Positions 1 to 9,024 of a stretch of 64,000 nt of DNA are shown here, piece after piece. Each line of letters starts with the position of its first letter. Position 1 is the first letter of the stretch. A model generated the notes under the pieces. That model did not search any database. It was not told the origin of the DNA and saw only the letters and a list, made by a program, of their open reading frames with translations. The DNA is from Terriglobales bacterium (GTDB lineage Bacteria > Acidobacteriota > Terriglobia > Terriglobales > Acidobacteriaceae). The stretch lies in NCBI GenBank assembly GCA_035561515.1, contig DATMXP010000040.1, forward strand, positions 1 to 64,000, read 5' to 3'. The position numbers and the translations under genes were made by a program.

Positions 1-1
1 C

Positions 2-241
2 CAGAAGGATGTCTTTATCAGCGGCGGGTTTGGGCTCAAGAAAATCACTCAGTTCGGCAATGCCGCTGGCGATCAGGCGCTGGTGTACCAACCGGTACTT
101 TTGCGCCGGAAATACATGTTGCCCGATGGGAAGGTAGTAGCCGTCACTGTAAATCAGTTTGAAGGGCAGCATGCGTTGAACAAGGCCTGCTTGGGCCAGA
201 ACAAGAGAGAATACGCCGCCCGGAGTATCAAGTCAGCATGA
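2..241 (+). CDS. 3' end of an unrecognised gene (partial)
   Basis: An open frame enters from the left edge and ends at a TGA at 239-241, leaving 79 C-terminal residues. The fragment is basic and has a plausible composition: it starts QKDVFISGGFGL and ends YAARSIKSA. Codon third positions are only moderately GC-rich, but this frame is open across the whole stretch, unlike its neighbours. The start and most of the protein lie outside the window. I do not recognise a family and assign no function. Confidence 0.45.
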   Translation, partial: QKDVFISGGFGLKKITQFGNAAGDQALVYQPVLLRRKYMLPDGKVVAVTVNQFEGQHALNKACLGQNKREYAARSIKSA

Positions 242-297
242 GAATGGATATTCAAAACTCGGGAGAGCAACGACCCTGCATCACCCTCCCGATTAGC

Positions 298-603
298 CTA
301 TTTCAGGCTCTTCACGTAATGCGCGACAGCCTTCATCTGTTCATCCGAAAGACCCGCAATAGCTTTCTTGTGAGGCGCTTTCTTCGCTTCGTTGCCTTTG
401 CTGATCATCAGCAACACGTCATCCTCGCTCAGCTTCGTGCCCTTCAAGGCCGGACCGATCTTGCCTTCACCGGCAGGACCATGACACGCAGCGCACTTCT
501 GTTTGAAGATGGCTTGCCCATCGTCTTGTGTCCAGCCGAGACACGAAAACGACAGGACGGCAGAAAGTGTCAGCACACCCCACTTCGCAGTTCTAACTTT
601 CAC
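298..603 (-). CDS. Small exported class I c-type cytochrome
   Basis: A 101-residue protein with an N-terminal signal peptide (hydrophobic residues about 8-24) followed by a single heme-attachment motif, CAACH. After it come the GPAGEGKIGPALKG segment and a C-terminal helix that closes mono-heme cytochrome c folds (MKAVAHYVKSL). The likely sixth ligand is a methionine in the C-terminal half. It should be a periplasmic electron carrier; its partner oxidase or reductase is not encoded nearby. It is monocistronic and runs convergently with the partial gene upstream. The family call is secure, the specific redox partner unknown. Confidence 0.88.
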   Translation of the reverse strand: MKVRTAKWGVLTLSAVLSFSCLGWTQDDGQAIFKQKCAACHGPAGEGKIGPALKGTKLSEDDVLLMISKGNEAKKAPHKKAIAGLSDEQMKAVAHYVKSLK

Positions 604-736
604 GGCGAACCTCCTGAGCCCATAATTGTACGTCTGGTGCGGCTTTTTAGGCCACGGTTGCCTTCTTCCGCCATTCTCAATGAGCAGCAGTTTCCCTTAA
701 CGTCTGTATCTGCATCGAAATGTGGCGGAGGGAATT

Positions 737-973
737 ATGGGCATTAAGGACGTTCTAAACCGCGCCGGCATCCAGGGAAGGGATGCCGCCCGCAAGGGGC
801 TGGAAAAGGTGAACGACTTACTTCACTCGCCAACGAGCGTTGAAGACCGCGTTGTTTGCAACCCCGAAGGAGATGAGCACGAACCCCAGAAGCCGCGCAC
901 AAAGCCCATCGTGTCGGTGAATGGAAAAGATATCGACCGCACGGACGTAAATGAGAACGAACGTGCTGCCTAG
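737..973 (+). CDS. Small hypothetical protein
   Basis: A 78-residue, charged, soluble protein. I chose ATG 737 over an in-frame GTG at 722 because GGAGGG at 727-732 sits five bases upstream. The N-terminal third could form an amphipathic helix (GIKDVLNRAGIQGRD); the rest is polar with many D, E and N residues and no membrane segment. There is one Cys. I recognise no domain. It lies between the cytochrome c gene and tryptophanase and is convergent with the latter. Confidence 0.5.
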   Translation: MGIKDVLNRAGIQGRDAARKGLEKVNDLLHSPTSVEDRVVCNPEGDEHEPQKPRTKPIVSVNGKDIDRTDVNENERAA

Positions 974-997
974 GTAACTCTCCGGACTTCTTGCGTT

Positions 998-2371
998 CTA
1001 CACGCGAGCCGCGACGGCGCTTACCGGTTCCAGCGCGGCTGTGAAGTGGCGCAGGAACGGGGCCTCGCTGGTGATCTTCAATCCCTGGACCTTCTCGCGA
1101 TTCTTCCAAACCTCCAGGATCACTTCGATCACGTAATCGATGTGACTTTGCGTATACACCCTGCGCGGGATCGCGAGCCTGACCAGGTCCCACTTCGCAG
1201 CTTCGCCAAACATCAATCGCCCGATCTCCACGGACCGGATGCCACCCTCGATGTAGAGTTCATTCGCCAGCGCTACGCCGGGAAACTGGTCCAGCGGAAC
1301 GTGCGGAAGGAAATTGCGCGCGTCAATATAGACCGCGTGTCCGCCCGGCGGTTGAACGATTGGGACTCCATGCTGGCTGATGTGATCGCCGAGATATCCG
1401 GTCGACGTAATGCGATACCGTAGATAGTCCTCTTCCAAGGCTTCCTGCAAACCAACCGCAATTGCCTCCAGATCGCGCCCGGCCAAGCCTCCGTACGTCG
1501 GATACCCTTCCGTCAAAATCAGAAGGTTCTTCTCCTGTGCCGCGAGCACATCATTATTGGTGCAGAGGAACCCGCCGATGTTTCCCATTCCGTCTTTTTT
1601 GGCCGACATCGTGCACCCGTCGCCTAGGGCGAACATCTCCTGCGCAATCTGCTTGGGCGTGCGATCGCTATAACCTTTTTCGCGCAGCTTAATGAAGTAA
1701 GAGTTTTCCGCAAAACGGCATGCGTCGAAATAGAGCGGGATCTGGTGTTTGCGGCAGACCTCTGCCACGGCTTTCGCGTTGGCCATCGAAACTGGCTGTC
1801 CGCCGCCGGAGTTGTTTGTGATTGTCAGCATCACCAGTGGAATCCGCTGCCGTCCCACCTTGGCGATTAACTCCTCCAGTGCGGCCACATCCATGTTCCC
1901 TTTGAAGGGGTGATGCGTCCCGGGCTGCTTCGCCTCCGGTGTGGGCAGATCCACTGCCTCTGCGCCGACGAACTCAAGATTCGCTCGGGTCGTGTCGAAG
2001 TGGGTGTTATTCGGCACCACGTCACCCTTTTTGCACATCACCGAGAAAAGAATCCTCTCGGCCGCCCGGCCCTGATGGGTGGGTATCACATGCCGGTAGC
2101 CGAAGATCTCCTGCACCGAACCGCGGAAGTGATCGAACGATCTCGACCCCGCATAGCTTTCGTCGCCTTGCATGACCGCCGCCCACTGATTCGTGGACAT
2201 GGCTCCGGTTCCCGAGTCGGTCAACAAGTCGATCAGGACGTCGTCCGCTGGAAGCAGAAAGAGGTTGTAGTGCGCCGCCTTTAGCAGCTCAATTCTCTGC
2301 TCGCGGGTGGTCCAACGGATCGGCTCAACGGACTTAATGCGGAAGGGCTCAATAATGGTCTTCACTGGCAT
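998..2371 (-). CDS. tnaA: Tryptophanase (tryptophan indole-lyase)
   Basis: A 457-residue PLP enzyme of the beta-eliminating lyase family. It would convert L-tryptophan to indole, pyruvate and ammonia in the cytoplasm. The PLP lysine is in the SAKKD motif (about K259), and the PTHQGR phosphate-loop region is present. The sister enzyme is tyrosine phenol-lyase. Diagnostic positions favour tryptophanase: Asp in FDTTR (Thr in the phenol-lyase), Val and Ile in RSVEIG (Met and Arg in the phenol-lyase), and His in LRHFTA (Phe in the phenol-lyase). No tnaB permease or obvious tnaC leader peptide is next to it, so it appears to stand alone, divergent from an exported hypothetical protein. Confidence 0.9.
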   Translation of the reverse strand: MPVKTIIEPFRIKSVEPIRWTTREQRIELLKAAHYNLFLLPADDVLIDLLTDSGTGAMSTNQWAAVMQGDESYAGSRSFDHFRGSVQEIFGYRHVIPTHQGRAAERILFSVMCKKGDVVPNNTHFDTTRANLEFVGAEAVDLPTPEAKQPGTHHPFKGNMDVAALEELIAKVGRQRIPLVMLTITNNSGGGQPVSMANAKAVAEVCRKHQIPLYFDACRFAENSYFIKLREKGYSDRTPKQIAQEMFALGDGCTMSAKKDGMGNIGGFLCTNNDVLAAQEKNLLILTEGYPTYGGLAGRDLEAIAVGLQEALEEDYLRYRITSTGYLGDHISQHGVPIVQPPGGHAVYIDARNFLPHVPLDQFPGVALANELYIEGGIRSVEIGRLMFGEAAKWDLVRLAIPRRVYTQSHIDYVIEVILEVWKNREKVQGLKITSEAPFLRHFTAALEPVSAVAARV

Positions 2372-2501
2372 AGAGGTAGAGTGTAGGACTGTCCGCGTAC
2401 TGTCCGATGTGACGGATAACCCTTTTTCACTCCGGCGTCATATCACTGAAATCCCGCGAAAAAAGACGGTACCATCTCACTGTTACACCGAAGCAGGCCC
2501 T

Positions 2502-3014
2502 ATGTCTCCCCTCGCCCGCATTGCCCTTCTTCTCGCGCTTTTGCTCCCTTTCGTTTCATTGCTCGCACAACAGAATCCGGACGAACGTGACTACATAGCG
2601 AAAGTACGCCTGCTTGAGACGGACCCAACGAGCAAGGAAGCCGGTAACGCCCGAACGTCCCTGATGCTGTTCACAGTGCTTCCTCCCAGGCGTGAAGAAC
2701 ACCGGCATCCGTGTCTGCACCCTCAGAATCCGCTCCGCGGGAAAGGAAACAAAAAGCATGCGGCGGACCTCCTCATCCAGCCACAGTTCTCAGAACAGGC
2801 GTTTATCTACGAACATCCCGATCAGTCCAACGACGACCTCGCGGTTACTCGAGCCGGAGTGGAGGGCATGCTCCGCGTGTATGAGGCGATCCTGAAGAAA
2901 GAAGCCTTCTCCCATTGGGAGTACCTTGACGACCTCCTGAAGCTTCGCGATGCCGGCAAACTGGACGACCACATCCGCGAAATGCTGACTTCCTGTGCCG
3001 AAGAGAAGAGTTGA
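2502..3014 (+). CDS. Exported hypothetical protein, possibly with a frame slip in the middle
   Basis: A 170-residue protein. I take ATG 2502 as the start because a clean signal peptide follows (hydrophobic LLLALLLPFVSLLA, then AQQ). The C-terminal half (from about FSEQAFIYEHP to the end) looks like an ordinary folded alpha-helical domain. The segment coded by about 2685-2755 is rich in Pro, Arg and His, with poor third-position GC. The +1 frame over the same bases reads better (PGVKNTGIRVCTLRI). Either two compensating frameshifts or a genuinely odd insert is present. Function unknown. Confidence 0.6.
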   Translation: MSPLARIALLLALLLPFVSLLAQQNPDERDYIAKVRLLETDPTSKEAGNARTSLMLFTVLPPRREEHRHPCLHPQNPLRGKGNKKHAADLLIQPQFSEQAFIYEHPDQSNDDLAVTRAGVEGMLRVYEAILKKEAFSHWEYLDDLLKLRDAGKLDDHIREMLTSCAEEKS

Positions 3015-3163
3015 GATTGCAGGCGGCCAGATAATCTACCTTGCCAAGTTAATGATCCTGAATGTGTTAAGAGGTGAGGAAGGATTGTCTTTCGCACTAC
3101 ACCACGTGAATTGAGAATCCAGACGCTCGCCGCGCATATTCGCCCCGATTACGGGAGGTGAAT

Positions 3164-3934
3164 GTGAGCAGTCGAGCGATAGACAGGAACTACTGGAGTT
3201 CCGAGGTCGCGTTCAGCGATATGGGTGGCGCCGCGCTGGAGCAATTCTCGGAACGCGAGAGACAACAGATGGAATTCACAAACGCAACCCGAGTACAGAA
3301 GACAATCGTCACCGGCACCGAAAAGAAAGTTCTGCTCTGGCTGGCCAAGCGCATGCCGCAATGGGTGAATTCCGACCATCTGACCCTGCTCGGATTTGTT
3401 GCACAATTCCTGGTCGGTGTGTCCTACGCCCTCGCGCCACGTAACCCGAGGTGGCTGATCGCTGCAACTGTTTTCCTCGCGATCAATTGGTTTGGAGATA
3501 GCCTCGACGGAACCCTGGCCCGCGTCCGCGATCGCCAGCGCCCACGCTACGGTTTTTACGTTGACCATGTCATCGATAGCTTCGGTGCAGTTTTTCTTTG
3601 CGTTGGCCTGGCGCTCTCCGGATATATGACTCCGATGGTCGCTATCATTCTGCTGGTCGCATTTCTGATGCTCTCGATCGAAACCTATCTCGCGACCTAT
3701 TGCCTGGGACGCTTCAACCTCGGGCATTTCTTCCTTGGCCCCACGGAAATCCGTCTCATTTTGGGAATCGGAAATGTGGCGCTTTTGTACAAACCTCATG
3801 TACACTTCATCGGCGTGCTGTACCCCCTGTTCGATCTTGGGGGTGTGATCGCCTCCATTGGGATGTTTTTAGTACTTGTTGTTTCTGCGATCCGGCACAC
3901 CATGGTTCTATATAGGGAGGAGAGGCTGCCTTGA
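3164..3934 (+). CDS. CDP-alcohol phosphatidyltransferase family membrane enzyme
   Basis: About 256 residues with five to six transmembrane helices. The CDP-alcohol phosphotransferase signature is present: DSLDGTLAR, then a spacer, then GFYVDHVID. It provides the four metal-binding aspartates that transfer a phospho-alcohol from a CDP-linked donor to a second alcohol. The exact lipid or inositol product cannot be read from sequence. I prefer GTG 3164, with GGGAGG five bases upstream, over the in-frame GTG at 3158. Its stop overlaps the start of the next gene by four bases, so the GtrA-like protein is probably cotranslated with it. Confidence 0.85.
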   Translation: MSSRAIDRNYWSSEVAFSDMGGAALEQFSERERQQMEFTNATRVQKTIVTGTEKKVLLWLAKRMPQWVNSDHLTLLGFVAQFLVGVSYALAPRNPRWLIAATVFLAINWFGDSLDGTLARVRDRQRPRYGFYVDHVIDSFGAVFLCVGLALSGYMTPMVAIILLVAFLMLSIETYLATYCLGRFNLGHFFLGPTEIRLILGIGNVALLYKPHVHFIGVLYPLFDLGGVIASIGMFLVLVVSAIRHTMVLYREERLP

Positions 3935-4389
3935 AGGTGGTCATCCGATCCGACGGGTGGATTGACCTTGCGAAACGCTGGCTGAAGTTCCACATGGTCG
4001 GATTCTTAGGGATGGGTGTACAGCTCTGTACGCTTCCCGTACTCAAATCAGGTTTCGGGCTTGACTATCTATGGGCGACAGCCTTGGCAGTCGAGGCCGC
4101 AGTGTTGCATAACTTCGCCTGGCACGAACGGTTTACCTGGAAAGACCGGTGCTCCGTCTGCTTCGGGCAGGTTCTGCGGCGGTTGCTCCGGTTTAACTTC
4201 ACGACCGGGCTGATCTCGATCGTAGGAAACCTGGTCATCATGCGTTACCTGGTCGGGCAGCATCACGTGCCTTACCTGATGGCCAACCTCATTGCCATCG
4301 GCTGCTGCTCAGTTCTGAATTTCCTGGCCAGCGATTTCTTCGTTTTCAGGAAGGCTGCCCCCGACCACGAGATGGCGGGTACCGACTGA
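3931..4389 (+). CDS. GtrA-like four-helix membrane protein
   Basis: 152 residues beginning at TTG 3931, overlapping the upstream stop by four bases. It has four predicted transmembrane segments and the GtrA pattern: an early hydrophobic helix, LHNFAWHERFTW after helix 2, and NFLASDFFVF near the end. GtrA proteins are thought to flip or help move undecaprenyl-phosphate-linked sugars during polysaccharide or O-antigen modification. Its pairing with a CDP-alcohol phosphatidyltransferase suggests a small membrane-lipid or glycolipid unit. Its stop abuts the stop of the convergent cyclophilin gene without a gap. Confidence 0.82.
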   Translation: MKVVIRSDGWIDLAKRWLKFHMVGFLGMGVQLCTLPVLKSGFGLDYLWATALAVEAAVLHNFAWHERFTWKDRCSVCFGQVLRRLLRFNFTTGLISIVGNLVIMRYLVGQHHVPYLMANLIAIGCCSVLNFLASDFFVFRKAAPDHEMAGTD

Positions 4390-4968
4390 TCACTGCACAA
4401 TCGAAGCACTGAGGATTTTGATAGGAGGGGTAAGGCTCTGCCCTTTTGCGGCTGATGCGTGAATCCTTCGGACTACATCCATTCCCTTCACCACTTTCCC
4501 GAAAGCCGCGAAGCCCTGGCCGTCCGGGTTCCGTCTTCCGGCAAAATCCAATTCGGGCTGGCTACCAACGCAGATGAAGAAATCCGACGTGGCGGTATCG
4601 GGCTCCATTCGCGCCATCGAAACCGTCCCATCCAGGTGCTTCAATCCCGTCTGGTTCGTGCGCTCTAAGGCGATGGCTGGAAAACTCTCCTTCTCCCGCG
4701 ACGGGTTGGCGCCCGCCTGCACTACCTCGATCTTCACTCTATTTTCCGGTTGGTTCTGCAATGTAACCGTACGATGAAATACCCCGCCGTTGTAAAAGCC
4801 TGCTTTGACGTACCGGAGGAAGTTCGCGGCGGTTATGGGAGCGTGAGCTGAGTCCACTTCGATCACGATCTCGCCGACTTGCGTTCGCAGCATAACGTTC
4901 GTCTGCTTGGGCTTGTCGGTCGCTAACAGTGGAAGGGTAAGGCTCAGCAGGAGCAGGCAGCGCAGCAT
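4390..4968 (-). CDS. Exported cyclophilin-type peptidyl-prolyl isomerase
   Basis: 192 residues with a short signal peptide (LRCLLLLSLTLPLLA) and then a cyclophilin domain. Visible hallmarks are GEIVIEVDSAHAPITAANF, YNGGVFHRTV, the catalytic arginine region in FHR, GTVSMARMEPDTATSDFFI, and FAAFGKVVKGMDVV near the end. It should accelerate proline isomerisation in proteins folding in the periplasm. The central QPENRV segment is slightly longer than in the minimal bacterial PpiA fold. It is convergent with the gtrA-like gene; no operon partner follows. Confidence 0.9.
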   Translation of the reverse strand: MLRCLLLLSLTLPLLATDKPKQTNVMLRTQVGEIVIEVDSAHAPITAANFLRYVKAGFYNGGVFHRTVTLQNQPENRVKIEVVQAGANPSREKESFPAIALERTNQTGLKHLDGTVSMARMEPDTATSDFFICVGSQPELDFAGRRNPDGQGFAAFGKVVKGMDVVRRIHASAAKGQSLTPPIKILSASIVQ

Positions 4969-5070
4969 GGCCGCATCTTAGCATTGAGGGCTTTAGGCGC
5001 TTTCCAACTCATCACTTCTTTTTTGCGTATGACTCGCCCTCGATCGGACGCGACTGTCAAATGCTGGCAC

Positions 5071-5379
5071 CTAATCCTTGCTCACATAGCGATCGCTGAT
5101 ACTGAGTGCCTCATCCATAAGCGTCCGCACTCCCGCCGACTTGTTCTTCAATTTCAGGTTCCGGGTCTCGCTCTGGCGGTTCAGGTAAACCCAGAGCAGT
5201 GGGCGGATGCGATCAATGGCGCACTTCAGGTCCGCCATGTCATCGTGTGGCGAAAAGGGATTCGGAGTGTTCCGATCGTCCGGGTGTTCGATTGAGACAC
5301 CGAGTGAGCTACTCAGCCACTTCTCGACCCTACGAAGGTCCGTAATCAGGTCATTCAAATACAACGGACGGCTTGACAT
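5071..5379 (-). CDS. Small hypothetical protein, mostly helical
   Basis: 102 residues from ATG 5379, which has GGGGTGG just upstream; an in-frame TTG at 5412 would add 11 residues. It is rich in Arg, Leu and Asp, with likely helices (LYLNDLITDLRRVEKWL, DDMADLKCAIDRIRPLL). There is no signal peptide, membrane helix or recognisable catalytic motif. It stands alone between convergent and divergent neighbours. Function unknown. Confidence 0.55.
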   Translation of the reverse strand: MSSRPLYLNDLITDLRRVEKWLSSSLGVSIEHPDDRNTPNPFSPHDDMADLKCAIDRIRPLLWVYLNRQSETRNLKLKNKSAGVRTLMDEALSISDRYVSKD

Positions 5380-5676
5380 GATCCACCCCGGTTCATTTTC
5401 TATTCCGCTCAACGAAACTAATTTGCGGGTGAATCTGCGGCAAGTTACCGACGTAAGCCGCTACCGCTGCGGCATTTAAAGTCCTCGGTAAATTCTACCG
5501 ATGTTCTTTTGCGTGATGTCCTGAACTTTGGCCTGTGATTGGCGTCACTGAGCGGTTGTTTGGAGTACCTCCACAATGCCTCACCCTGCGATGGGGCTGG
5601 GACAAGACCTGAGGCCCGATTTTCCGCACCACTGCGCCTTTTGCAGGCATACACACTCCTTTGCCGGAGGTCTAAT

Positions 5677-7527
5677 TTGAACCGGCCACTGTTCCTGACC
5701 ATTCTGCTGATATTCGGACTTGTCACTCCGCTGCTGTCCGCCACCGATTCTGCCAATCCCGCAGCCGCTCCCGCGATCGCCGGCGATGCGCCTGCGCTTG
5801 AGTCCTTGCTGAACCTCATGGTCAGCAAGGGCGTGTTATCGGCCACCGAAGTCGCTGCCCTTCGTGCAAAGCCTGGCAACCAGCAACTCACGCCGTTGCT
5901 GGCTTTACTCGCTCAAAAGGGCGTGATCACCCAAACCGAACTGGCGGCAATCAGCCCAGTTGCGACGCCGAGTTCTTCTCCGACACAGACCACCGCACAG
6001 GCCACACCGGTTCAAGCAAGCGTCGTACCGACAGCACCGAAGCCGCCAGACAAGCCCGCGGTAATCGCCGCTGTCGCACCACTACGCGTGCTACCTGTCG
6101 ATCCACCCAAGAAAGACGGCCTCGTCCCCGACTTGAAGCTTGGGCCCGTGAAGGTGAAGCCGTACGGCATGATCAAGGCGAGCGTCATCTACGACACGTC
6201 ATCGCCACGCGGCGACGACATGCCGATCAACTTCTTTGTCTTCGGCGACACCGGCCCCGACAAGTCACCCGAATTCCGTGTCAAGGCACGCTTTCTGCGT
6301 ATCGGCTCGAACTTTGAATGGCCGGACGTCTCGAAGAAGCTAACCCTCACGGGACGTCTTGAATTCGACTTTGAAGGAAACTTCACCAAGACCGACAACC
6401 GGAACATCTCCACGGTTCGCTCGTCGCAGGCTTCCATTCGGCAAGCATGGGGCCGATTCGATTACGCCGTAGATGAAACCAACACGCTGTACGCCTTGGC
6501 TGGACAAGACTGGACCCCATTTGGATCGAGTACCTTGCCTAACTTGATTGAGACCACCGGACTTGGACTCGGCTTCGGAACGCTTTACGAGCGCGCCCCG
6601 CTCGCGAAAGTCGGTTGGGTGCACGATTTTGGCGGTGCACGGAAGTGGAAGTTTATGCCCGAGTTCGCCATCGTCCTGCCCGCGTACGGAAACACTCCGT
6701 CTGCGCCTGACGTGCAGCTTTCGATCGGCGAGCGCCAAGGCACGGACTCAGGACGTCCTGATCTTTCCGGCCGTTTCGTAACTCAATTCCAACTCGATAA
6801 GGCTCCCGCGGTCGCTCCAGCGCAACTGATCGTGAGTTGGGTGCAAGGACGTCGCGAAAGTATCGTAAAAGCCGCCGACGTTCCCGCCGCGTACAAATCC
6901 GCGTTCCCGACCGGCGCTCGTGTCGGCAACGACCGCTGGGGCGTATCCGGCGAAGTACAGTTGCCCACGCGCTACGTCACCATTCTCGGAAAATGGTTCA
7001 GCGGAACCGACCTGCGCTGGTACTTCGTTGGCGAGTTGTTCTCTCACTACAACGTGCCTGCCAGCATCCTGAACGCAACTGGAGTCGCAACCGCACCTTC
7101 CATTGACGGCTCCGACACGGTTGCTTTCGGCATGATCAACGGCGTGCCGACGATACTGCCGCAGAACGGCGTTCGCACAACCGGTGGATTCGTGAACCTC
7201 GGCTTCCCTCTTTCGCGCATTTTCCACGCGAATCCGGCGGGCCGACACGCCGGATGGTCAGCCTACCTGCATTACTCACTTGATGAAGCAAAAGCCCGCG
7301 ACGTCCGCAAATTCAGCAGTGCCACAGGAAATCGCTGGAAGAGCGACATCCTTTCGGCAAACTTGCAGTGGAAGCTCAATCCGTTCGTTACTTTGGCGTT
7401 GGAAGAATCGCAGTACCGCACCTATACGCTTCCGAACGACAACGGCGTCTACCCGCTTTATGGCGGAGTGCCCTCCAGTTCCGCTAAAACCCTGCGGACG
7501 GAGTTCTCCACCATCTTTACCTTCTAA
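5677..7527 (+). CDS. DcaP-like outer-membrane porin
   Basis: 616 residues from TTG 5677, preceded by GGAGGT at a suitable distance. A signal peptide (FLTILLIFGLVTPLLSA) is followed by a short helical segment (about residues 35-60), an Ala/Pro/Thr-rich linker, and a long stretch of alternating polar and aromatic beta-strands ending in Phe (FSTIFTF), typical of outer-membrane barrels. The GQDWTPFGSSTLPN and WGRFDYAVDE patterns resemble the DcaP/porin superfamily that forms trimeric channels for small dicarboxylate-like solutes. The substrate is unknown. A strong hairpin terminator follows. Confidence 0.72.
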   Translation: MNRPLFLTILLIFGLVTPLLSATDSANPAAAPAIAGDAPALESLLNLMVSKGVLSATEVAALRAKPGNQQLTPLLALLAQKGVITQTELAAISPVATPSSSPTQTTAQATPVQASVVPTAPKPPDKPAVIAAVAPLRVLPVDPPKKDGLVPDLKLGPVKVKPYGMIKASVIYDTSSPRGDDMPINFFVFGDTGPDKSPEFRVKARFLRIGSNFEWPDVSKKLTLTGRLEFDFEGNFTKTDNRNISTVRSSQASIRQAWGRFDYAVDETNTLYALAGQDWTPFGSSTLPNLIETTGLGLGFGTLYERAPLAKVGWVHDFGGARKWKFMPEFAIVLPAYGNTPSAPDVQLSIGERQGTDSGRPDLSGRFVTQFQLDKAPAVAPAQLIVSWVQGRRESIVKAADVPAAYKSAFPTGARVGNDRWGVSGEVQLPTRYVTILGKWFSGTDLRWYFVGELFSHYNVPASILNATGVATAPSIDGSDTVAFGMINGVPTILPQNGVRTTGGFVNLGFPLSRIFHANPAGRHAGWSAYLHYSLDEAKARDVRKFSSATGNRWKSDILSANLQWKLNPFVTLALEESQYRTYTLPNDNGVYPLYGGVPSSSAKTLRTEFSTIFTF

Positions 7528-7534
7528 TAGAAAA

Positions 7535-7554
7535 GCCCGGCAAGACTGCCGGGC
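7535..7554. terminator. Bidirectional intrinsic terminator between the porin and the glycine-zipper gene
   Basis: Perfect 8-bp stem GCCCGGCA/TGCCGGGC with an AGAC loop. On the minus strand it is followed by a run of T. It separates two convergent genes and probably serves both. Confidence 0.85.
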
Positions 7555-7570
7555 CATCTTTCCCAACACG

Positions 7571-8458
7571 CTAATAGGAAGCACGAAGTTCCAGGTCCTG
7601 ATCCAGTTTGAAACGCAGCTTGCTTTCGGCGGGCACCTTCACCGTCTTGCCGCGCGTGAGCACCTGGGCTCCGGCGCCGGCTGCCGCACCCGTCACCGCT
7701 CCGATGGCAGCTCCCTTTCCGCCGCCGGCAATCGCGCCGATGAGTGTTCCAAGCACCGCGCCACCGCCGACCATGGTGGCCGTGCGCTTGTTCTTGCCGA
7801 TGCCTTCATTCTTGGCCGCTTGTTCAACGTCTTGGGTACTCACCGTATAGCGGCGTCCGTTCACCTTTACCGACTGCAAATCCAATGCAAGTTCGGGTGT
7901 ACCTGTCACCGTCCCGGCCTGTTGCACTTTGCGCAGGACTAGCTCCGCTTCCGACCCCTTCGGAATCACTACCTTGCCGGCACTGTTCGTTACGTTCTCA
8001 GCCACGTCAGCCGAAAAAGTCTGGCCTTCGTTCGCAGTCGCCGAATCGATATTCTCATTCGTCATGACCAGCAGTTCGGTTCCTGCCGGCAATGTGGCGC
8101 TCTGTCCGATGGCAGCGCGACGCGAAGCGGTCCCAGAAGAAGACCCAAGTGACGTGCGCGACGAAGTGGTCGCATTCGAGCTCGTCGTTGAGTCGGAGCC
8201 GAAGGTCGAAGTTCCAGTGCTGGAGGAAGTCCCAGCCTCAGGCGAAGTGCTGGCGCTCGTTGACTCACCGAACTCGATGAATTCAATGTCCGACCGTAGA
8301 TAACGATGGATTTTGGTACCTTCTTTGAATGTAACTGTACGGGAAGTTGCTGTCTGAAGGGTGCCCTCATGCCTGCTGCCATTCTTTAGGACGAGGGTGT
8401 CGCCGAAGCAAAGGCTGCACGAAGCAACCAGGAACGCAATCAATGTCTTTCGCATCAT
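7571..8458 (-). CDS. Exported glycine-zipper protein with Ser/Thr linker
   Basis: 295 residues. A signal peptide is followed by a small beta-domain ([15 protein letters not shown], resembling short SH3/LSM-like modules), a long Ser/Thr-rich low-complexity linker (about residues 65-115) and a beta-rich domain. A glycine-zipper stretch follows ([19 protein letters not shown] and on), likely to insert in or lie against the outer membrane. The protein ends in a short beta-strand region. Proteins of this layout recur in acidobacterial genomes but have no known role. It is separated by a short gap from the L,D-transpeptidase gene on the same strand. Confidence 0.7.
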   Translation of the reverse strand: MMRKTLIAFLVASCSLCFGDTLVLKNGSRHEGTLQTATSRTVTFKEGTKIHRYLRSDIEFIEFGESTSASTSPEAGTSSSTGTSTFGSDSTTSSNATTSSRTSLGSSSGTASRRAAIGQSATLPAGTELLVMTNENIDSATANEGQTFSADVAENVTNSAGKVVIPKGSEAELVLRKVQQAGTVTGTPELALDLQSVKVNGRRYTVSTQDVEQAAKNEGIGKNKRTATMVGGGAVLGTLIGAIAGGGKGAAIGAVTGAAAGAGAQVLTRGKTVKVPAESKLRFKLDQDLELRASY

Positions 8459-8520
8459 CCACCTCTGGAAACGTTTGATGCGGCTGTTTCCGTAGGTGCT
8501 GTTCCGGCAACTTGTTGTAA

Positions 8521-9024
8521 CTAAGGCAGGATTCCCACTTCGGTACCAACCGGCACCAGTTTCCAGATCTCCTCAATCTCGGCATTCGTGACCGCAATAC
8601 ACCCGTCTGTCCAGTCCCTCTGCCGGTGAAGCGCTCCCAGGTACGCATACGCGTCGGGAAGCCCATGGATCATGATGTCCCCGCCCGGACTCACCCGCAA
8701 CTTCCTCGCGTGTTCCCGGTCGGCTGCATTCGGATACGAAACATGCAATGCCAGGTGGAATCGGCTACGCGAGTTCTTGCTATCAATCTTGTAGATCCCC
8801 TCAGGTGTGCGATGGTCTCCCTGCCGCGTCTTCTTGCCGATTGGACTCCCACCCAACGCGATCCGGTACGTCTTGATGACCTTCCCGGCGCTGTACAGAA
8901 ACATCCTGCGTTCAGATTTCTTGATGAGGATACGGTCAGCAGTTTGTGCTGGCGATTGAGTTGCGAAGAGGATCGCAATCAGGAAACATAAGCGCCAACT
9001 CCGCGACTCGTGGCAAAGGTCCAT
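8521..9024 (-). CDS. L,D-transpeptidase (YkuD domain), exported
   Basis: 167 residues with an N-terminal hydrophobic export segment (LCFLIAILFA) and a YkuD catalytic domain. The active-site pattern is present: MIHGLP followed after about 20 residues by DWTDGCIAV, giving the catalytic Cys and its His. The family forms 3-3 peptidoglycan cross-links or attaches proteins to the wall. The TDGC form belongs to the YafK-like branch. Its start lies 46 bases inside the 3' end of the sigma-54 regulator gene, suggesting translational coupling. Confidence 0.87.
   Translation of the reverse strand: MDLCHESRSWRLCFLIAILFATQSPAQTADRILIKKSERRMFLYSAGKVIKTYRIALGGSPIGKKTRQGDHRTPEGIYKIDSKNSRSRFHLALHVSYPNAADREHARKLRVSPGGDIMIHGLPDAYAYLGALHRQRDWTDGCIAVTNAEIEEIWKLVPVGTEVGILP

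Noticed and set aside
5055-5085. Possible sigma-54 (-24/-12) promoter
   Set aside because: TGGCAC and TTGC are present but the GG-to-GC spacing is 12 bases instead of 10.
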